DNA from: Riptortus pedestris
Lineage: Eukaryota; Arthropoda; Insecta; Hemiptera; Alydidae
Assembly (NCBI GenBank): GCA_019009955.1
Contig: JADPXZ010000008.1
Coordinates: 372,001 to 436,000, forward strand
Reading direction: 5' to 3'
DNA: 64,000 bases
In this document: one piece after another, positions 33,243-45,042 of the stretch
Numbering within the stretch: the first letter of the stretch is position 1
Layout of the letters: every line of letters starts with the position of its first letter
Translations under genes and position numbers: made by a program
The notes under the pieces: generated by a model
The model's input: the letters and a program-made list of their open reading frames with translations, nothing else
Told to the model about the DNA's origin: nothing
Databases searched by the model: none

Positions 33243-33838
33243 TTCACTTCTTCGAAGGCATTTTGTGTTCGCTAGTCTAAGCCCAGGGTTGGTTTTTCTT
33301 TGTGAGGTGATGGAGGGGCTTGCAGATTGATGATCATTACACATCTCATATCCAGCTGTTACATAGTCATCTTATTGGAGGATCAATAGAGAATAGATGG
33401 TGAGTTGGGATCATCGTCGTGGGGAAACTGCTTAGTTTACGCAGTCCCTCACGGACTGTTTACATTTTATAAGGATTTTATTTCCCTTATTTACTAGGTA
33501 GGTTCAACCTGAATAATTAATTCTCTTGGAAATGATCTGCAATCAAAAGGTGAAGCTCCCCAGTCGATGTAAGAGCTATTCGTGGTAGTGATGATTCATT
33601 CAGAGAAGCGAAGGGGGCGATCTAAGAAAACCAATTTAATTATGCAAAAAGCTCAAAATATTTTTCTTAAAAGCACTTAGGGCCCATTTACATTATATCA
33701 CTTTCTTGTATATTCAATGAAAATAATTATCAGAAAATTTGAATTTACATATTTTCATCCCATTATATATTTCTCACATCACTAAGACTACAAATAGAAA
33801 TAGATATTTACACACACACACACACACACACACAATAG
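33243..33838. other. No gene seen; one family A end
   Basis: Mostly unique. The segment 33419-33458 is an isolated family A tail (GGGGAAACTGCTTAG, CTCACGGACTG). A (CA)n run lies at about 33811-33832. Confidence 0.5.
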
Positions 33839-33945
33839 GTCTGCTAATAGGTGCAGGTTTAATCCCCGCCCAGGGAGAACATTAGTTCGCGAGTGCTCTA
33901 AGAGAGCGGGCTAGCTTCACAGTGCTTATGGATCAGCGTGAGTCT
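33839..33945 (+). mobile_element. Possible SINE fragment with B-box
   Basis: GTGCAGGTTTAATCCCCGCC resembles a pol III B box in a tRNA-derived head. The A box and tail are not visible. It is weakly supported and could belong to a different SINE family from the copy at 900-1130. Confidence 0.3.
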
Positions 33946-33949
33946 AAAG

Positions 33950-34395
33950 CAGGTATGGGCAACCTTTGACATGTTGCGGGCCAAACTTTAGTGTGCAAAT
34001 ACGTTCGCGGGCCGCTTATAAAAGTAGTGCATTTTAAAGTAGTGTTCATATTTTTTAACGATAGATATCAGACATGAAATTATACGACAATGTAATTATA
34101 ATACAATTTATTAAGATAACAAAATGAAATGAAAAAAATAGGTACAACATTATAATTAAATCTAAAAATTGGGAATTATTACAAACAACGAAAGTTAAAT
34201 AGCTACACAAAAATCAATGAGAAACGAGATTTAATTTTGGAAACTAAAACTCGATGTTTGGATTAATTCCACTAATACAAAGACGAAAAGAATTTTCCAA
34301 ATTATCGTCAGTCAGCCTTGTACGATGTTTTGATTTATTCACTTTCATCATTGAAAAGAACTGTTCGGCATTTATAGTAGTGTAATATTTTTAGG
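33950..34395 (-). mobile_element. hAT element 3' portion, reverse
   Basis: Starts at the terminal repeat CAGGTATGGGCAACC (33950), preceded by GTCTAAAG as a possible 8-bp target copy whose partner was not found. It matches the element at 19250-19776 in reverse, with an extra subterminal G/C-rich stretch (TTGCGGGCC, CGCGGGCCGC). Confidence 0.75.
34214..34380 (-). pseudogene. hAT transposase C-terminal remnant
   Basis: The minus strand encodes the same MKVNKSKHR-, LTDDNLENSFRLC- and GINPNI-like segment as 19250-19561 and reaches the equivalent stop (34214-34216). The frame is disturbed after GINPNI relative to that copy. It is a non-functional fragment. Confidence 0.7.
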
Positions 34396-34407
34396 TCAGG
34401 CGAGCCC

Positions 34408-34467
<60 letters not shown>

Positions 34468-34816
34468 AAGGAATATATAGAAAGGTTTTGAGTTCTCTAC
34501 ATGATAGTGTTTTAGAATAAAAAATCGGCAATACTAATTAAACATAATTAAGTACTCCATAATAATTATTTAAGGGAATAATAAAAAGAGACCGTGTGAA
34601 ATATAATGTATTCAAACTTAACTAAATTTAAAAATTGTAATTTTAGAGAAAAAGGAACCCCTTGATAAAGAGCTTCAATGCTCGAAACGCGTTGTGGATG
34701 AAAAAGAAAACATGTTATAAAGGAGAAAAAAAAGTTTTTGTTTTTGACCCAGTGTGGTTGCTCGTGTATATGTAGTGGTATATAGTAGTAACTTACAAAC
34801 ATATATGTAAGTATGT

Positions 34817-34854
<38 letters not shown>

Positions 34855-35410
34855 AATTTTGAACGGAGCACATTTTCGTCATTTCCTTGGTAGGATCTTT
34901 GGACATTGTTCCAGCACATGTTTCGGTGTAGAGCCCAGAGGGCTTGAGCCTGTGCTCTGGCTTTTTACATCCTTCATTTAGTCTTACCCAAAAATAATTG
35001 ACAACCTTGCCCAACATTTACGATCGGGGGCTAGCTTATTTACAGAAAATCCTACCTCCAGAACCGTCCTTTCGTCAGGATAATATTGAAGAGATTGAGA
35101 GCTGAATATACGGTTTAGTGCCACTAAAAGTTAATCTTAAAACTCACCTTATCTCTCCTTATAGACCTACTAAGCAATATCACTAATGACACTTTTGGCT
35201 TTTCCTGCGCCAACATTTTAACACCTCATTAATTTACACGAAAAGTTTGCCTGATGGAGATTAATTATTTAATGGCCTAATTCGAAACGAAATTAAGCTC
35301 ACTCTGCTTTGTTTCAATAATAAATGTAATAGCCTGGTGTAACACCAGATATCTTCCTTGTACGCCTATTAAATACAACAAACGAAATGTTTGATTGGAC
35401 TACATATAAT
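34396..35410. other. TA arrays, possible Penelope-like 3' piece, unique DNA
   Basis: (TA)n arrays lie at about 34413-34461 and 34818-34846. Around 34671-34700 GAGCTTCAATGCTC forms a small hairpin followed by GAAACGCGTTG, reminiscent of Penelope-like 3' regions. A family A scrap is at 34857-34900. The remainder has no recognised gene. Confidence 0.35.
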
Positions 35411-36035
35411 AGTTCTTTATTATACAAGTGACGAAAGTAGATCATTTTACAACTCGAGTGAAACGTTTACCCACACGAGCGAAGCGAGTCTGGTAATTTC
35501 ACGAGAGTTGTAAATTCTACTTTCGTCACGAGTGTAATATTAAATTTTTTCTGTAATCCTGTAATACATGATCAGATCTAACCAGAATATGAACAAAATT
35601 AGGATGTTGTGAAGATTATGGTATGTTGTTGGTAGGTTATAAGCATGGTTGTGAAAGGTTATAAGCGTAGTTTTAAAACAACTAGTGATGATTGTGATGT
35701 AGTGCAGTTATAAACAAGTGCAGGTTATAAACAAGGAAGGTAATTATTATTATATTTAAATTTTAAAATATATTGATTATTTCCACCAATAATTCATTCA
35801 CATTTCCATTTATTTTGTTAAAATAAATTCTTAAAATGTTAAGAAACATTTAAAAGCATTTAATTTCCAACTTCAAATTATTTTTTCATTTATACTTATT
35901 ACTAATTAAGAAGGCAATTCACTTTCTTCACTTGTGAAGAAAGTGATTACTTTCTTCACTCTATTGCAAAATGTTTCACTTTCTTCACTCATTTCAGTTT
36001 AGTAATGTTACCATTATTCAACGATTACAGAAAAA
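35411..36035. mobile_element. Family C hairpin element, copy 1
   Basis: Homologous over its length to 40704-41255. It begins with a long hairpin (35428-35529): GTGACGAAAGTAGA pairs with TCTACTTTCGTCAC, TTTACAACTC with GAGTTGTAAA, and the loop region contains CGAGCGAAGCGAG. A TTTTTTCTGTAATC at about 35549 is inverted at the right end (GATTACAGAAAAAA, 36024-36037). The palindrome CACTTTCTTCACTTGTGAAG near 35928 is absent from copy 2. No coding frame. The superfamily is unknown; it is foldback-like. Confidence 0.7.
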
Positions 36036-37026
36036 AATATTTCATTTGAATGTGATATAGGTACCGTACTCGATATTTAACTATTTCAGTTAACACTAAT
36101 AAATAATACACAATATTTGTTACTGGCCGAAATAGGACATAGAATAGTGGGAGATTAGAGGGAGGGGAATTGGAAAATTCAAAAAATATTCTCATTATTA
36201 TTATAAGTTGGACCGTAAAATGTTACAGAACCAAACTTGTTAAACATTTGTTGTTCTATGCACTTTTTCGTAACTCAAGTATTAATCGAGTTATTCGTAC
36301 TTTCTTGTTTTATGCCTTCAGTGACCTCCCCACTCCCCTTTCTACTTATCGGACTTTTACATATGAATAGAGAATACGTGGTGATATGAGATCACCAGTG
36401 TTATACCAGCACTTGGGAAATCTTCTGAGTAACGCAGCTCCTGCTATTTTTCGTCTCCTCAAGACTCCCCCCCCCCTAGCTCTTAGTCGAATTTCATATA
36501 ACGGGGAGGTACAACAAACACTAGGCGTTACAACAAATATGAAATTTCAAATCGATTCTAATGCTAGACGCCCCTTAAGAGAAATCGGCTATTGAGGTCG
36601 TACTCATGACCTGATTTCCGAAAAACTTCCTCAAATGACAATCGATCATAGCCAAAAGATGATGAAAATGAGGTCCATTCAAAACTAAGTATATATATAT
36701 ATTTGTCTGTTAACGCCCTACCTTTCGCAATTTTTGTCTGATCGTTGCCAAACTCGACATTTAAACGTTTTATGTAAAAATAAAGATCAAGTTCGCTAAC
36801 GGCTAAAATTGGGCCAGTGGGAGGGGTGGGGTAGAAGGGGAGCTATTCCACTATCAGTACCCCCCCCTACTCATGCCATATATAAAATATTTAGAGCGGG
36901 AAATATCTCCATTGTTATGTGTCGGATCGAAAAATTGTATTGAATCAATCTTATTGCAAATGTGACGTTCTATAAATGTATAGATATATACGTATATCTA
37001 CATGTTTTCTCTAAATTGAATATTAA

Positions 37027-38093
37027 CCCTCCGTCGGGCGCGTGATCTCTCAGATACACAGTTTCTAGAAAAATATTTGCCACACCTCCTAGCATAGAGT
37101 GGTGGTGTAGTGCTTCGAGTTATGTGTTTTAGAGAACTCCCCTCAAGGTATGTTGAGTCACTGTGTTTAACGGAGTCGTCAGTTTCACCTGTCATTACAT
37201 TTTATCTCCTAGATACCACGCGCCCGATCTCGTAAGTTTTTTTTAAATCTGTATTTCATACATATGTACATCAATTAAGTTTCTCTTTATTAAATGGAAT
37301 CACATAAACCTATTATTCTATTATTTTTCTCAAACATGAGCTTTCAAAAGAACTTGTACAAGGATATATTGCACGACGCAGTGACAATAGTAGACGTTTA
37401 CCAACCGAACTAAGGGCGAAACTTGAAGACTACACAGACTCATAGGAGTACACTAGCTCATTGGACCATACATTGAACTCAAGTACAGAACAGCATAAAA
37501 AAAGGCCCTCCGCTACAACGAACAAAAGAAAATGATGTGAACCAAGCAAAACTGAAAATAAATGTAGGTGTACTAATTACTGTTGTGAGATTTGCAAAAA
37601 CAAAATTTGTTAACAACATAGTTCCATGCTTTGTCCTAATTTTAATGCAGCTCTGCAAAAGAAATAACAATTAAACTGGTATTTTTAAAATTTGTTGATG
37701 ATTTTCATTAAGTCTTATCTAAAAGGGATTTCATGCTACTTATTTTTGATTGAAGTTATATTTAGATAATTTTTTTATATTGTTCACAAATTGAAATGAA
37801 ATATGTATAAATGAGGCATGTGCGTTTAAACAATTCCTTTTGATATTTGTGTTTTTTAATTATATTTTAAAAATGATCGTCCACCGTTTCTTTATATTAT
37901 AATACTTGTCAATTTTAAAAATTATTTACTTATTTTAAACAAATATTTCCTCTTTTGTGGTTTCTAATCACACGCTGCACATTTTAGTGCAAAATATATA
38001 TTAAAAAACTGTATTTCCTTAAAAACGGTTGAGGATGATCTGTGAGATACACGCGCCCGATGGCGGAATATTCTTGACGCGCCCGACCGAGGG
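37027..38093 (+). mobile_element. piggyBac non-autonomous element, copy 3
   Basis: A complete 1,067-bp element with TTAA at 37023-37026 and 38094-38097. The left end is CCCTCCGTCGGGCGCGTG and the right end ACGCGCCCGACCGAGGG, 16 of 18 positions paired. It differs little from copy 2. The target in family A is reconstructed by the flanks, so this insertion is precise. Confidence 0.93.
37560..37667 (+). pseudogene. piggyBac cysteine-rich domain remnant, copy 3
   Basis: The same remnant as at 18303-18410. It has the TAA stop shared with copy 2, and in the last C-x2-C a Cys codon is changed to Phe (CCTAATTTTAATGC). Confidence 0.8.
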
Positions 38094-38274
38094 TTAACCG
38101 AGATATTTCCATATTATAGTTTTCGTCTAATATAAGCTGTTATATTATGAAGCACTTTATTGGAAGCCTAAATACCAAATAATGTTCCTTGAGCCTTTAC
38201 ATTTTGAGATAAATGCAAAATCGTGACGAACGTGGGAAATCTGCTTAGTTAACGCAGACCCTGCATGACGGACT

Positions 38275-39154
38275 TTCCGTTATCTCCTAGGTAGGATCGA
38301 TGGACATTTGTGGAACTTTTTCGAAAATCGCGTCATGAGTACAACCTCAATTGCTGATTCCCTTATGGTGAACATAAGAATAGGGTAAACCCCCTCGTTT
38401 GGTATTGCCATCTAGGTTTATGATATCTTGAAAACTCAGAGGGAGGCATCGTATGGGGATATGAAGAGAACCTTTGCTGAAGAAGCTAATGGGTGCTCTT
38501 GCCGAAAGTGTTTTTTTAGTGGAAGTTAGTAGGAGCCCATCATCTGATGGGTAGACCAAGCCCAAAGAGAATGTTTCCATATGGAAAAGGCTCTTAGTCC
38601 CTCCAAGTGGCTCTTGAGGGGAGTAGCTCGACTCAGAAAAGCACCAAATTCCTAGGCCATTTTACTTTACATTTATATATAAAACTTTATATGCCTCTTT
38701 ACATTTACTTTGGCCGAAGCTATGGCTTTGCTTAATCTTCACGATGCGATTACAATGCTTTCTCTGCGGCCGGTTGTGAATCCCCTTCAAAGTTTATTCC
38801 AAATAGGCCATCTCAGTATAAATTTATTTATATTCTACAATACTTGTGTGACTAATTGGCTAACATTAGTTTCAGCTGACCAAGCACCTCTAACAGAGGA
38901 ATGTTTTTAAAATAGTCAGGAGAATTCTCCAGCAGCGTGGGGGAATGAAGAGCTGTGGAATCTAGGAGGGGCAAACGTCCGTCACGCAAGGGCTGCGAAA
39001 CTAAGGGCTGCGCTGACATGATACTACTCATCTCATCTCACCATATATTCTCTATTTCTAAATATGAAAAACTCCGATGGGTAGAAGAGGGGATTTACTG
39101 AAGGATGCAAAAGAAGAAAGTCGCTTAATATATGATTTACGAAATTATGTTTAG
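38275..39154. other. Family A 5' scrap, then unique DNA
   Basis: The segment 38278-38375 is a reverse family A 5' end. I see no gene in 38380-39150; open frames of 66-77 codons there have no recognisable features. Confidence 0.45.
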
Positions 39155-39812
39155 AAAAAAAGTCCGTCACGTAGGGGCTGCGTAAAATAAGCAGATTTCC
39201 CCCGTGAAGTTTTAAAATATAGAAATCTGCATACTGGTAACACGATACCACAGTGATTAGATAATGAGAAATCTTTCAGTTAATTAAAATAAATTCCCAA
39301 CTGAAACGGCTTCTGAATTGTAAGAATAATTTATATTTTAATAACTCAAATTTTAGTAGTCCAAGAACTAAAAAAAGGGGGGCGGCGGATGAACAGAACG
39401 TATTTGCATAAATCTCACAAAGTAACGAAGGTAAGGTTAAAAACGACAGGTTAGAAGAAGCTTCCGCCTGAGCCGAGAAATGACGAAGATGGCCGACGTA
39501 ATCCGAACTATACCCGACCACAGACTTCATAAAAATGCAAATATCTCGGTTAATATTCAAGATAGAGAATAAATGTATATTACAATATTTATAGTAAATT
39601 TAATTTGCAATAAGACTGATTCTATACAATTTTTCGATCCGATGCATAATAACGGAGATATTTCGAATTTTCGAAAATCCCCCTTCTAAACCTCCCTCCC
39701 TCTGGTACGATTTTAGCCATTAACGAACTTGATCTGTCTTTTTACATAAAACGGTTAAATATCGAATTTCGTAACGATCAAACAAAAATTGCGACCGCTA
39801 GAGCGTTAACAG

Positions 39813-39870
<58 letters not shown>

Positions 39871-39992
39871 GAACGGACCTCATTTTCGTCATCTCCTGGG
39901 TAGGATCGATGGACATTTGAAGAAAATTTTCGAAAATCGCGTCATGAGTAAGACCTCAATAGCTGATTTCCCTTAAGGGAAATCTGCTAAAA
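39155..39992 (-). mobile_element. Family A, complete (838 bp)
   Basis: A reverse copy closely related to 31351-32204 and 60694-62116: AAAGTCCGTCACGTAGGGGC, the long tail with GGTAAGGTTAAAAACG, TTGCGACCGCTAGAGCG, (TA)n at 39817-39863, and the 5' palindrome ending AAATCTGCTAAAA at 39992. Confidence 0.8.
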
Positions 39993-40459
39993 TTGCAATA
40001 CACTCACCAAATCGGTTCTATTATATTTCTCGATCTGAGTCATAATTACGGAGATATTTTGAATTTTTGAATTCCCCTCGTTCGCAAGCAGTGTTTGAGC
40101 AATGAGGCTGAATAGCAACAGTTTTTTCATAGTCTCTTACTCATACTGCCTTCCAGAAAGGGTAGAAATGTGGATTTACTGAAGGCCGAAAACTAAAGAA
40201 GTCCATTACGGAAGGGCTGCGTAAACTAATCATATTTCCTTCTTAAAGTTTAATAATAGATAAATCTACATACTGGTAACACAGCACCACCGCGAATGTT
40301 AAGTGAATTAATACAAACGGTAATAAGAAATCTTTCCACTCCCGGCGGGAAGAGTCTGAAATGTAAACAAACAGGTCTGCCGACCGGACTCTCACCGGAA
40401 AGAAAAACAATTACTGAAATATATCAGATTATAACATATTAATTGCATTGAAAGCTATT

Positions 40460-40495
<36 letters not shown>

Positions 40496-40703
40496 TGCTG
40501 TAATTTATAATGAATCAGAATAATTTCTCGGTTAATATTCAAGATAGAGAATAAATGTATATATCAATATTTATAGTACATTTAATTTTCAATAAAATTG
40601 GTTCTATACAATGTTTTGATCCGAGGTATAGTAAAATAGATATTTCGAATTTTCGATAATGCCCCCCTTTAAACCCCTAGGTCTGCCAACCTCTCACCGG
40701 AAT
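39993..40703 (-). mobile_element. Family A fragments
   Basis: Reverse long-tail pieces with a 3' end at about 40199 (GTCCATTACGGAAGGGCTGC) and a TA tract at 40463-40491. They continue to about 40700, where family C begins. Confidence 0.6.
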
Positions 40704-41255
40704 AGTTATTTATTATACAAGTGACGAAAGTAGATCATTTTACAACTCAAGTGAAACGTTTACCCACACGAGCGAAGCGAGTGTGGTAATTTCACGAGAG
40801 TTGTAAATTCTACTTTCGTCACGGGTGTAATATTAAATTTTTTCTGTAATCGTGTAATACATGATCAGATCTAACCAGAATATGAACAAAATTAGGATGT
40901 TGTGAAGATTTTGGTATGTTGTTGGTAGGTTATAAGCATGGTTGTGAAAGGTTATAAGCATAGTTATAAAACAACTAGTGATGATTGTGAAGTAGTGAGG
41001 TTATAAACAAGTGCAGGTTAGAAACAAGGAAGGTATAATTTATTTTTAAATTTTAAAATATATTGATTTTTCCAATTAAAATAAATTCTTAAAATGTTAA
41101 GAAACATTTAAAACCAACTTCAAATTATTTTTAAATTTATACTTATTACTAATTAAGAAGGCAATTCACTTTCTTCACTCTATTGCAAAATATTTCACTT
41201 TCTTCACTCATTTCAGTTTAGTAATGTTACCATTATTCAACGATTACAGAAAAAG
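40704..41255. mobile_element. Family C hairpin element, copy 2
   Basis: Same as 35411-36035. The hairpin is at 40721-40822 with few differences (ACTCAAGTG, GAGTGTGG). It has two internal deletions, including the CTTCACTTGTGAAG palindrome. Both copies sit next to family A debris. Confidence 0.7.
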
Positions 41256-41690
41256 AAAATTTCGTCGCGTAGGGCCTGCTTAAAATATGCAGATTTCCCA
41301 CATGTGCCACTTATTTGCATTTATCTCAAAACGAAAAAATTCAATGAGAACAATATTTGGTATTTATGCTTCAGATAATGTGCTTCATAATATAACAGCT
41401 TATTGTTACTATGACATGAGTAGGAGGGGGGGGGAGTTTACTGAAGGCCGAAAACTATAAACTGCAAGTGTCTCGGTTAATATTCAAGATAATGGAGAAA
41501 AAAATGCACATAGCAATGTTAATAGAACATTACATTTGCTATTTTTCTCGAAAACCTCTTCATGAATGCAATCTGCTGATTTCGCTAAAACCTGCAAACA
41601 ACTTGATATCATGGTAACTGTAACTCTTTGTGACTTACAACTTTTAGGATATTTCCTGGGTCAGTAAGTCAGTTCAGCTATTGAAGTTAA
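41256..41690 (-). mobile_element. Family A 3' half, reverse
   Basis: Begins with a degenerate tail (TTCGTCGCGTAGGGCCTGC, GCAGATTTCCCACATG), followed by the TGAGAACAATATTTGG and AGTAGGAGGG blocks, and decays around 41600. Confidence 0.65.
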
Positions 41691-42294
41691 ACTCATGAAA
41701 AGTTAGTGGGGTAAACATCAATAGTAATACTGCTTACGATGAATGTGCTTGGGTAGTAACTAGTGATTGGGCCGTTGGTACTTGAAATACATTGTATAGT
41801 ATAAAGGTAGGCTAGGAAGGAATGAGGGTAGATAGGAGAGGGGCTACCATTAGCTATGTAAATACCCCGCCTCTCCTCTATTGTCAAACAATCTTCCCTC
41901 TTATTCACAATTCACTCGCACTAAAGATAAAAATCTCCGCTCACCTCCCATATCCCTAACCCTTAGTAACTCTTTTTTAAAACAAAGAGGTCAAGAGGTT
42001 CCACTCGCAATTCTACCTCACATTAACTTGATTCAGTTTCACACTGGATTTGATACTTATCGATTATCCCCCATTAAAAGACGATTAATAAATCAGAATA
42101 CAAAGAAAATCACTTTATTATTTAAAATAACAAGTCTAGAATTTAAAAATGACCAATGGTTAACGGGAGGCCACTCATTATTTACAGATAAAATATTTAC
42201 TGGTTCCAAACCGCTTATCGCTATTCGGCGTTACTACTATCGCTTTGTCGCAGTAAACTGACAAGGTTGTCTCAGTCTTTCAGTTTCTTTTGTT
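41691..42294. other. Unrecognised DNA with a 126-codon open frame
   Basis: A plus-strand frame (41881-42261) is open for 126 codons, ending AVN before TGA. It shows no domain, signal peptide or repeat that I recognise. Being just upstream of the Merlin remnant, it might belong to a Merlin internal region, but I see no matching motif. Treated as non-coding for now. Confidence 0.3.
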
Positions 42295-42368
42295 ATCAGA
42301 AAACGAGTGATCGTTTATTATTACACCACATGGGCAGCTACCTTGCAGAGTTGATGTGGCAGACGACG
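42295..42368 (+). pseudogene. Merlin transposase 3' region, upstream part
   Basis: In frame up to the Transib insertion, the last residues read KTSDRLLLHHMGSYLAELMW then QTT. SYLAEFMWR-like text is the hallmark C-terminal motif of Merlin/IS1595 (ISXO2-like DDE) transposases. The frame continues on the far side of the Transib at 45084. Upstream coding sequence is not recognisable, so the Merlin copy was already degraded or truncated. Confidence 0.75.
42364..42368. repeat. Transib target-site duplication, left (CGACG)
   Basis: CGACG immediately precedes CACAGTG. The identical CGACG follows the right end at 45082-45086. A 5-bp GC-rich duplication is characteristic of Transib and RAG transposition. 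Confidence 0.9.
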
Positions 42369-42407
42369 CACAGTGGGTCGGATGGCCGATCTAGATGGAA
42401 AAAACTG
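42369..42407 (+). promoter_or_regulatory. Transib left terminal repeat, RSS-like
   Basis: Heptamer CACAGTG (42369-42375), 23 intervening bases, then A-rich AAAAAACTG (42399-42407). The arrangement resembles a V(D)J 23-RSS (heptamer, 23 spacer, A-rich nonamer). The heptamer and inverted repeat are seen directly; a nonamer function is inferred. Confidence 0.8.
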
Positions 42408-42598
42408 CTAACTTGTTATTTTTTATTGTTTTATGGTTTTATTATTATTATACAATAAATAATTGTTTTAAATAATTGTCGTAAATAATAACCTCAATAT
42501 ATAAAGAAAATAATAACCACAATATATAAAGAAAAATCCAAAACATAGGTAACAATTGAAATCACAAAAGAAGAGCAGTTAAGGAGAGACATTATCAG

Positions 42599-44614
42599 TT
42601 AATCATCACTATCACTATCGCTATTATCGTTGTCTGAATCTTTATTTATATTAGAACTTGGAGGCTGCAAAAGCGATAGATCATCCTTATGTAAACGTTT
42701 TCGACTTTTCCTGGTCTCCTTCCTAAAAAAATTAATTAAAGGATCTGAAGTCACCAACAGCCTTTGTGCTAAATCCGTATTTGTATCTATTCGAGAGCAT
42801 TTCCGGGTATGGCACTCTCGAAATCGCCTCAAATCTTTACTTCGAGACTCCTGAGCCTCCTCCGATAGCATTCCGATAGGCACAATGCACTTTTTAATTA
42901 TTTGGGTGCTGTGAATCAAAATTTTACAGTCTCGGGCATGTAATACCATGAATATGTACTTAGGTATAACGTTGTTGTATCTTGAACGTATGTCTGGAAT
43001 TTGTTGACATTAATCTCATAGGCAGATGACAAATTAGTCAAGATGATGTAAAATCTTTTTAAAAGTTCGTCGGGTAGTCCGGTTCCCGGATTTCCATCAT
43101 TGCTTGTACCAAATCTGGGTTTAGGTCAATCAATTATTAATCCCATCTCATCTTTAATTTTTATTTGAATTTCCATTTTTCGATTTTTTATTTCTTCTTT
43201 GTGTTCATTGGTTGTGATAACCCATTTTTTTTATAATAAGTAACTAATATGAATGAAGCATTCGAGTGACCTAATCCAAGCATGCAATGGGGAAATTCCA
43301 AAATCATAATTTTCTTTGATGTCATGAGATAATAATGGATTAATAGCATTCATCAATTTAGGAGTTGCTCCACATATATAACATCTCTGACTTGACTTGG
43401 CCCCTGTTAGAGCATTACAAACGCTTCCGTCCACCATGGTCAGCAAAAATTTGTAATGAACATTGATATCTATATTTTCCTCCTATATTTTAGTAGGTCG
43501 CAGCGACTCTATTTGTTGTTTAATTTTATTTGTATCGGTGATAGTCAAATCGGTGGATTCTTTGGAAAACATAAACTTTAGCGGCCTGCAGTTTCGTGTG
43601 GACGAAGAAAAAGGATTGCTCCAAACTAAATTTTCTACTCTACCTAATTCGTGACGTTTTACAGGAACAAATGAATAAGAAAATAAATACTCATCATCGG
43701 CATCCTGGTCTTCAAATTTCTGCTTGTACCTACTATGACCACTGCTTCCATGACAACCCCATTTACATATCATAACAAATGTTGTTTGAGAGGGGAAATT
43801 TTGAAAAACTTTGCTGTGGGCAAGAACAAGTCTCATAGTTGTCAAATCCACTATGGACTGTACTTTGAAAGTGACGCAATTCTCAGTAACTACCATATCT
43901 CCAGGTCCAGATGGATAACAATCGTTTTTTGTTTTTCCTAATTGATAGTAAGATGGATATATTTTATGATTAATGTTGAATGCATGATTCCGAAGCAACT
44001 TATATGAGTTTTTTGACAGCCTACAGACAATGAAAATAGCTAACGCTTCTGCATTACTAAATGGGTGGGTTTCATTAAGTTTACTCATTCGAAGTTTTTT
44101 AATTTGAGTAGCTACATCAGATGAACAAAGAGCTACTTCTTTAATAATGTTAGCTACTTCACGTTTTCCCGACTCTCTTACAGCGACTTCAGAAGCAAAC
44201 ACTATTTCATTTAAAGGTCTTTTTATAATATCTCTTATTTTTGTTTTCTTCGTTTTAGCACATCAGTCTTCAAATGGCTTAATTGGTCGACCTCCAAAAG
44301 TAGATGGCAGAGGTCCCTCTTCATCACATATAAATGTGAAAATTTTATCCAACCAAATAGTATTTTTTTTTAAGAAACAAATCTTTGTATCGTCCAGCTT
44401 CTTGCCATTTAATTTTAATTTTTGACAACAAAAGGTTTAAATTACTGGTCAATTTTTCCAATGAATGTTGTTGGATATTTTTCACAGCAAATTGTGACAA
44501 AATGGTCTCAATTATTGGCTTTGTGTTTGAACAGCTTTGCCAAAGAAGAAAAACGTCCCGTCTCGTAATCGTGATTTTTTTTTCTAAAAATAGCCCGTAC
44601 GACAAAGTTAGCAA
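42599..44614 (-). pseudogene. Transib transposase (RAG1-core-like), disrupted
   Basis: In order on the minus strand: an N-terminal region to about 44372; FTFICDEEGPLPSTFGGRPI (near 44300); CKWGCHGSSGHSRYKQKFE (43716-43770), where the first catalytic Asp should be; WSNPFSSSTRNCRPLKF; TMVDGSVCNALTG with the second Asp (43429-43431); the CYIC zinc pair; PLHAWIR; and LSEEAQESRSKDLRRFREC (about 42815-42870), corresponding to the RAG1 stretch with the catalytic Glu. The acidic C-terminus ends at 42599. Disruptions: a frameshift at the T9 run 44363-44371 (an A-run on the coding strand), TGA 44265-44263, TAG 43485-43483, TAA 43233-43231, TGA 43128-43126 and a frameshift near 42920. The first Asp codon is CAT (His, 43750-43752). 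Length about 670 codons, usual for the family. Confidence 0.92.
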
Positions 44615-45042
44615 ATATTAGCAATTCTATTTTTTATGAAATGTTAGTTTGTATTATAAACAACAACAGACATAATTATCTTAGCGGTATTATGCGGTAT
44701 ATTTTTTTTACGGATGTTAAAATTTTTTATTTCGTATAATTTTGAGATATTATTGTATTTTTATTATTAACTTACCTATGGATATGGTGTCCATCTTAAT
44801 AAAATAGTTTAATAATTTACTTTCGATAATTTAAATACAGAAAAAGAACCTTTCTAAGTAAATTTTTAGGTAAAACTGAGCTGCAAACTTGTTAATCATT
44901 AGAATGAAAAAAATCGGATTTGTCATTGTTTGTGTATTCTTGTGATCTTTGTACAGGTGCTTATTCCAATATACCATGCCATATTGGATTAATAGACGTT
45001 CCAGATTAAGGCAAATAACTTAATTAGACGTTTTGATTTCAT

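Larger units (their letters stand above)
36036..38274 (+). mobile_element. Family A-derived block split by piggyBac copy 3
   Basis: The first part (to about 36430) is a degenerate family A copy. A second starts near 36570 (CCCCTTAAGAGAAATCGGC), carries a short TA run at 36691-36701, and is interrupted at TTAA (37023) within the block GAATATTAACCGAGATATTT. It resumes at 38098 (CCGAGATATTTCC) and ends with GGGAAATCTGCT, CGCAGACCCTGCATG and GACGGACTT at 38274. Confidence 0.7.

Noticed and set aside
41881..42261. 126-codon frame upstream of Merlin as a host gene
   Set aside because: No recognisable domain, no splice or promoter context, and adjacent to degraded transposon sequence. Recorded as unrecognised.
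43463..43941. Plus-strand frames within the Transib
   Set aside because: Antisense shadows of the transposase, whose motifs are on the minus strand.
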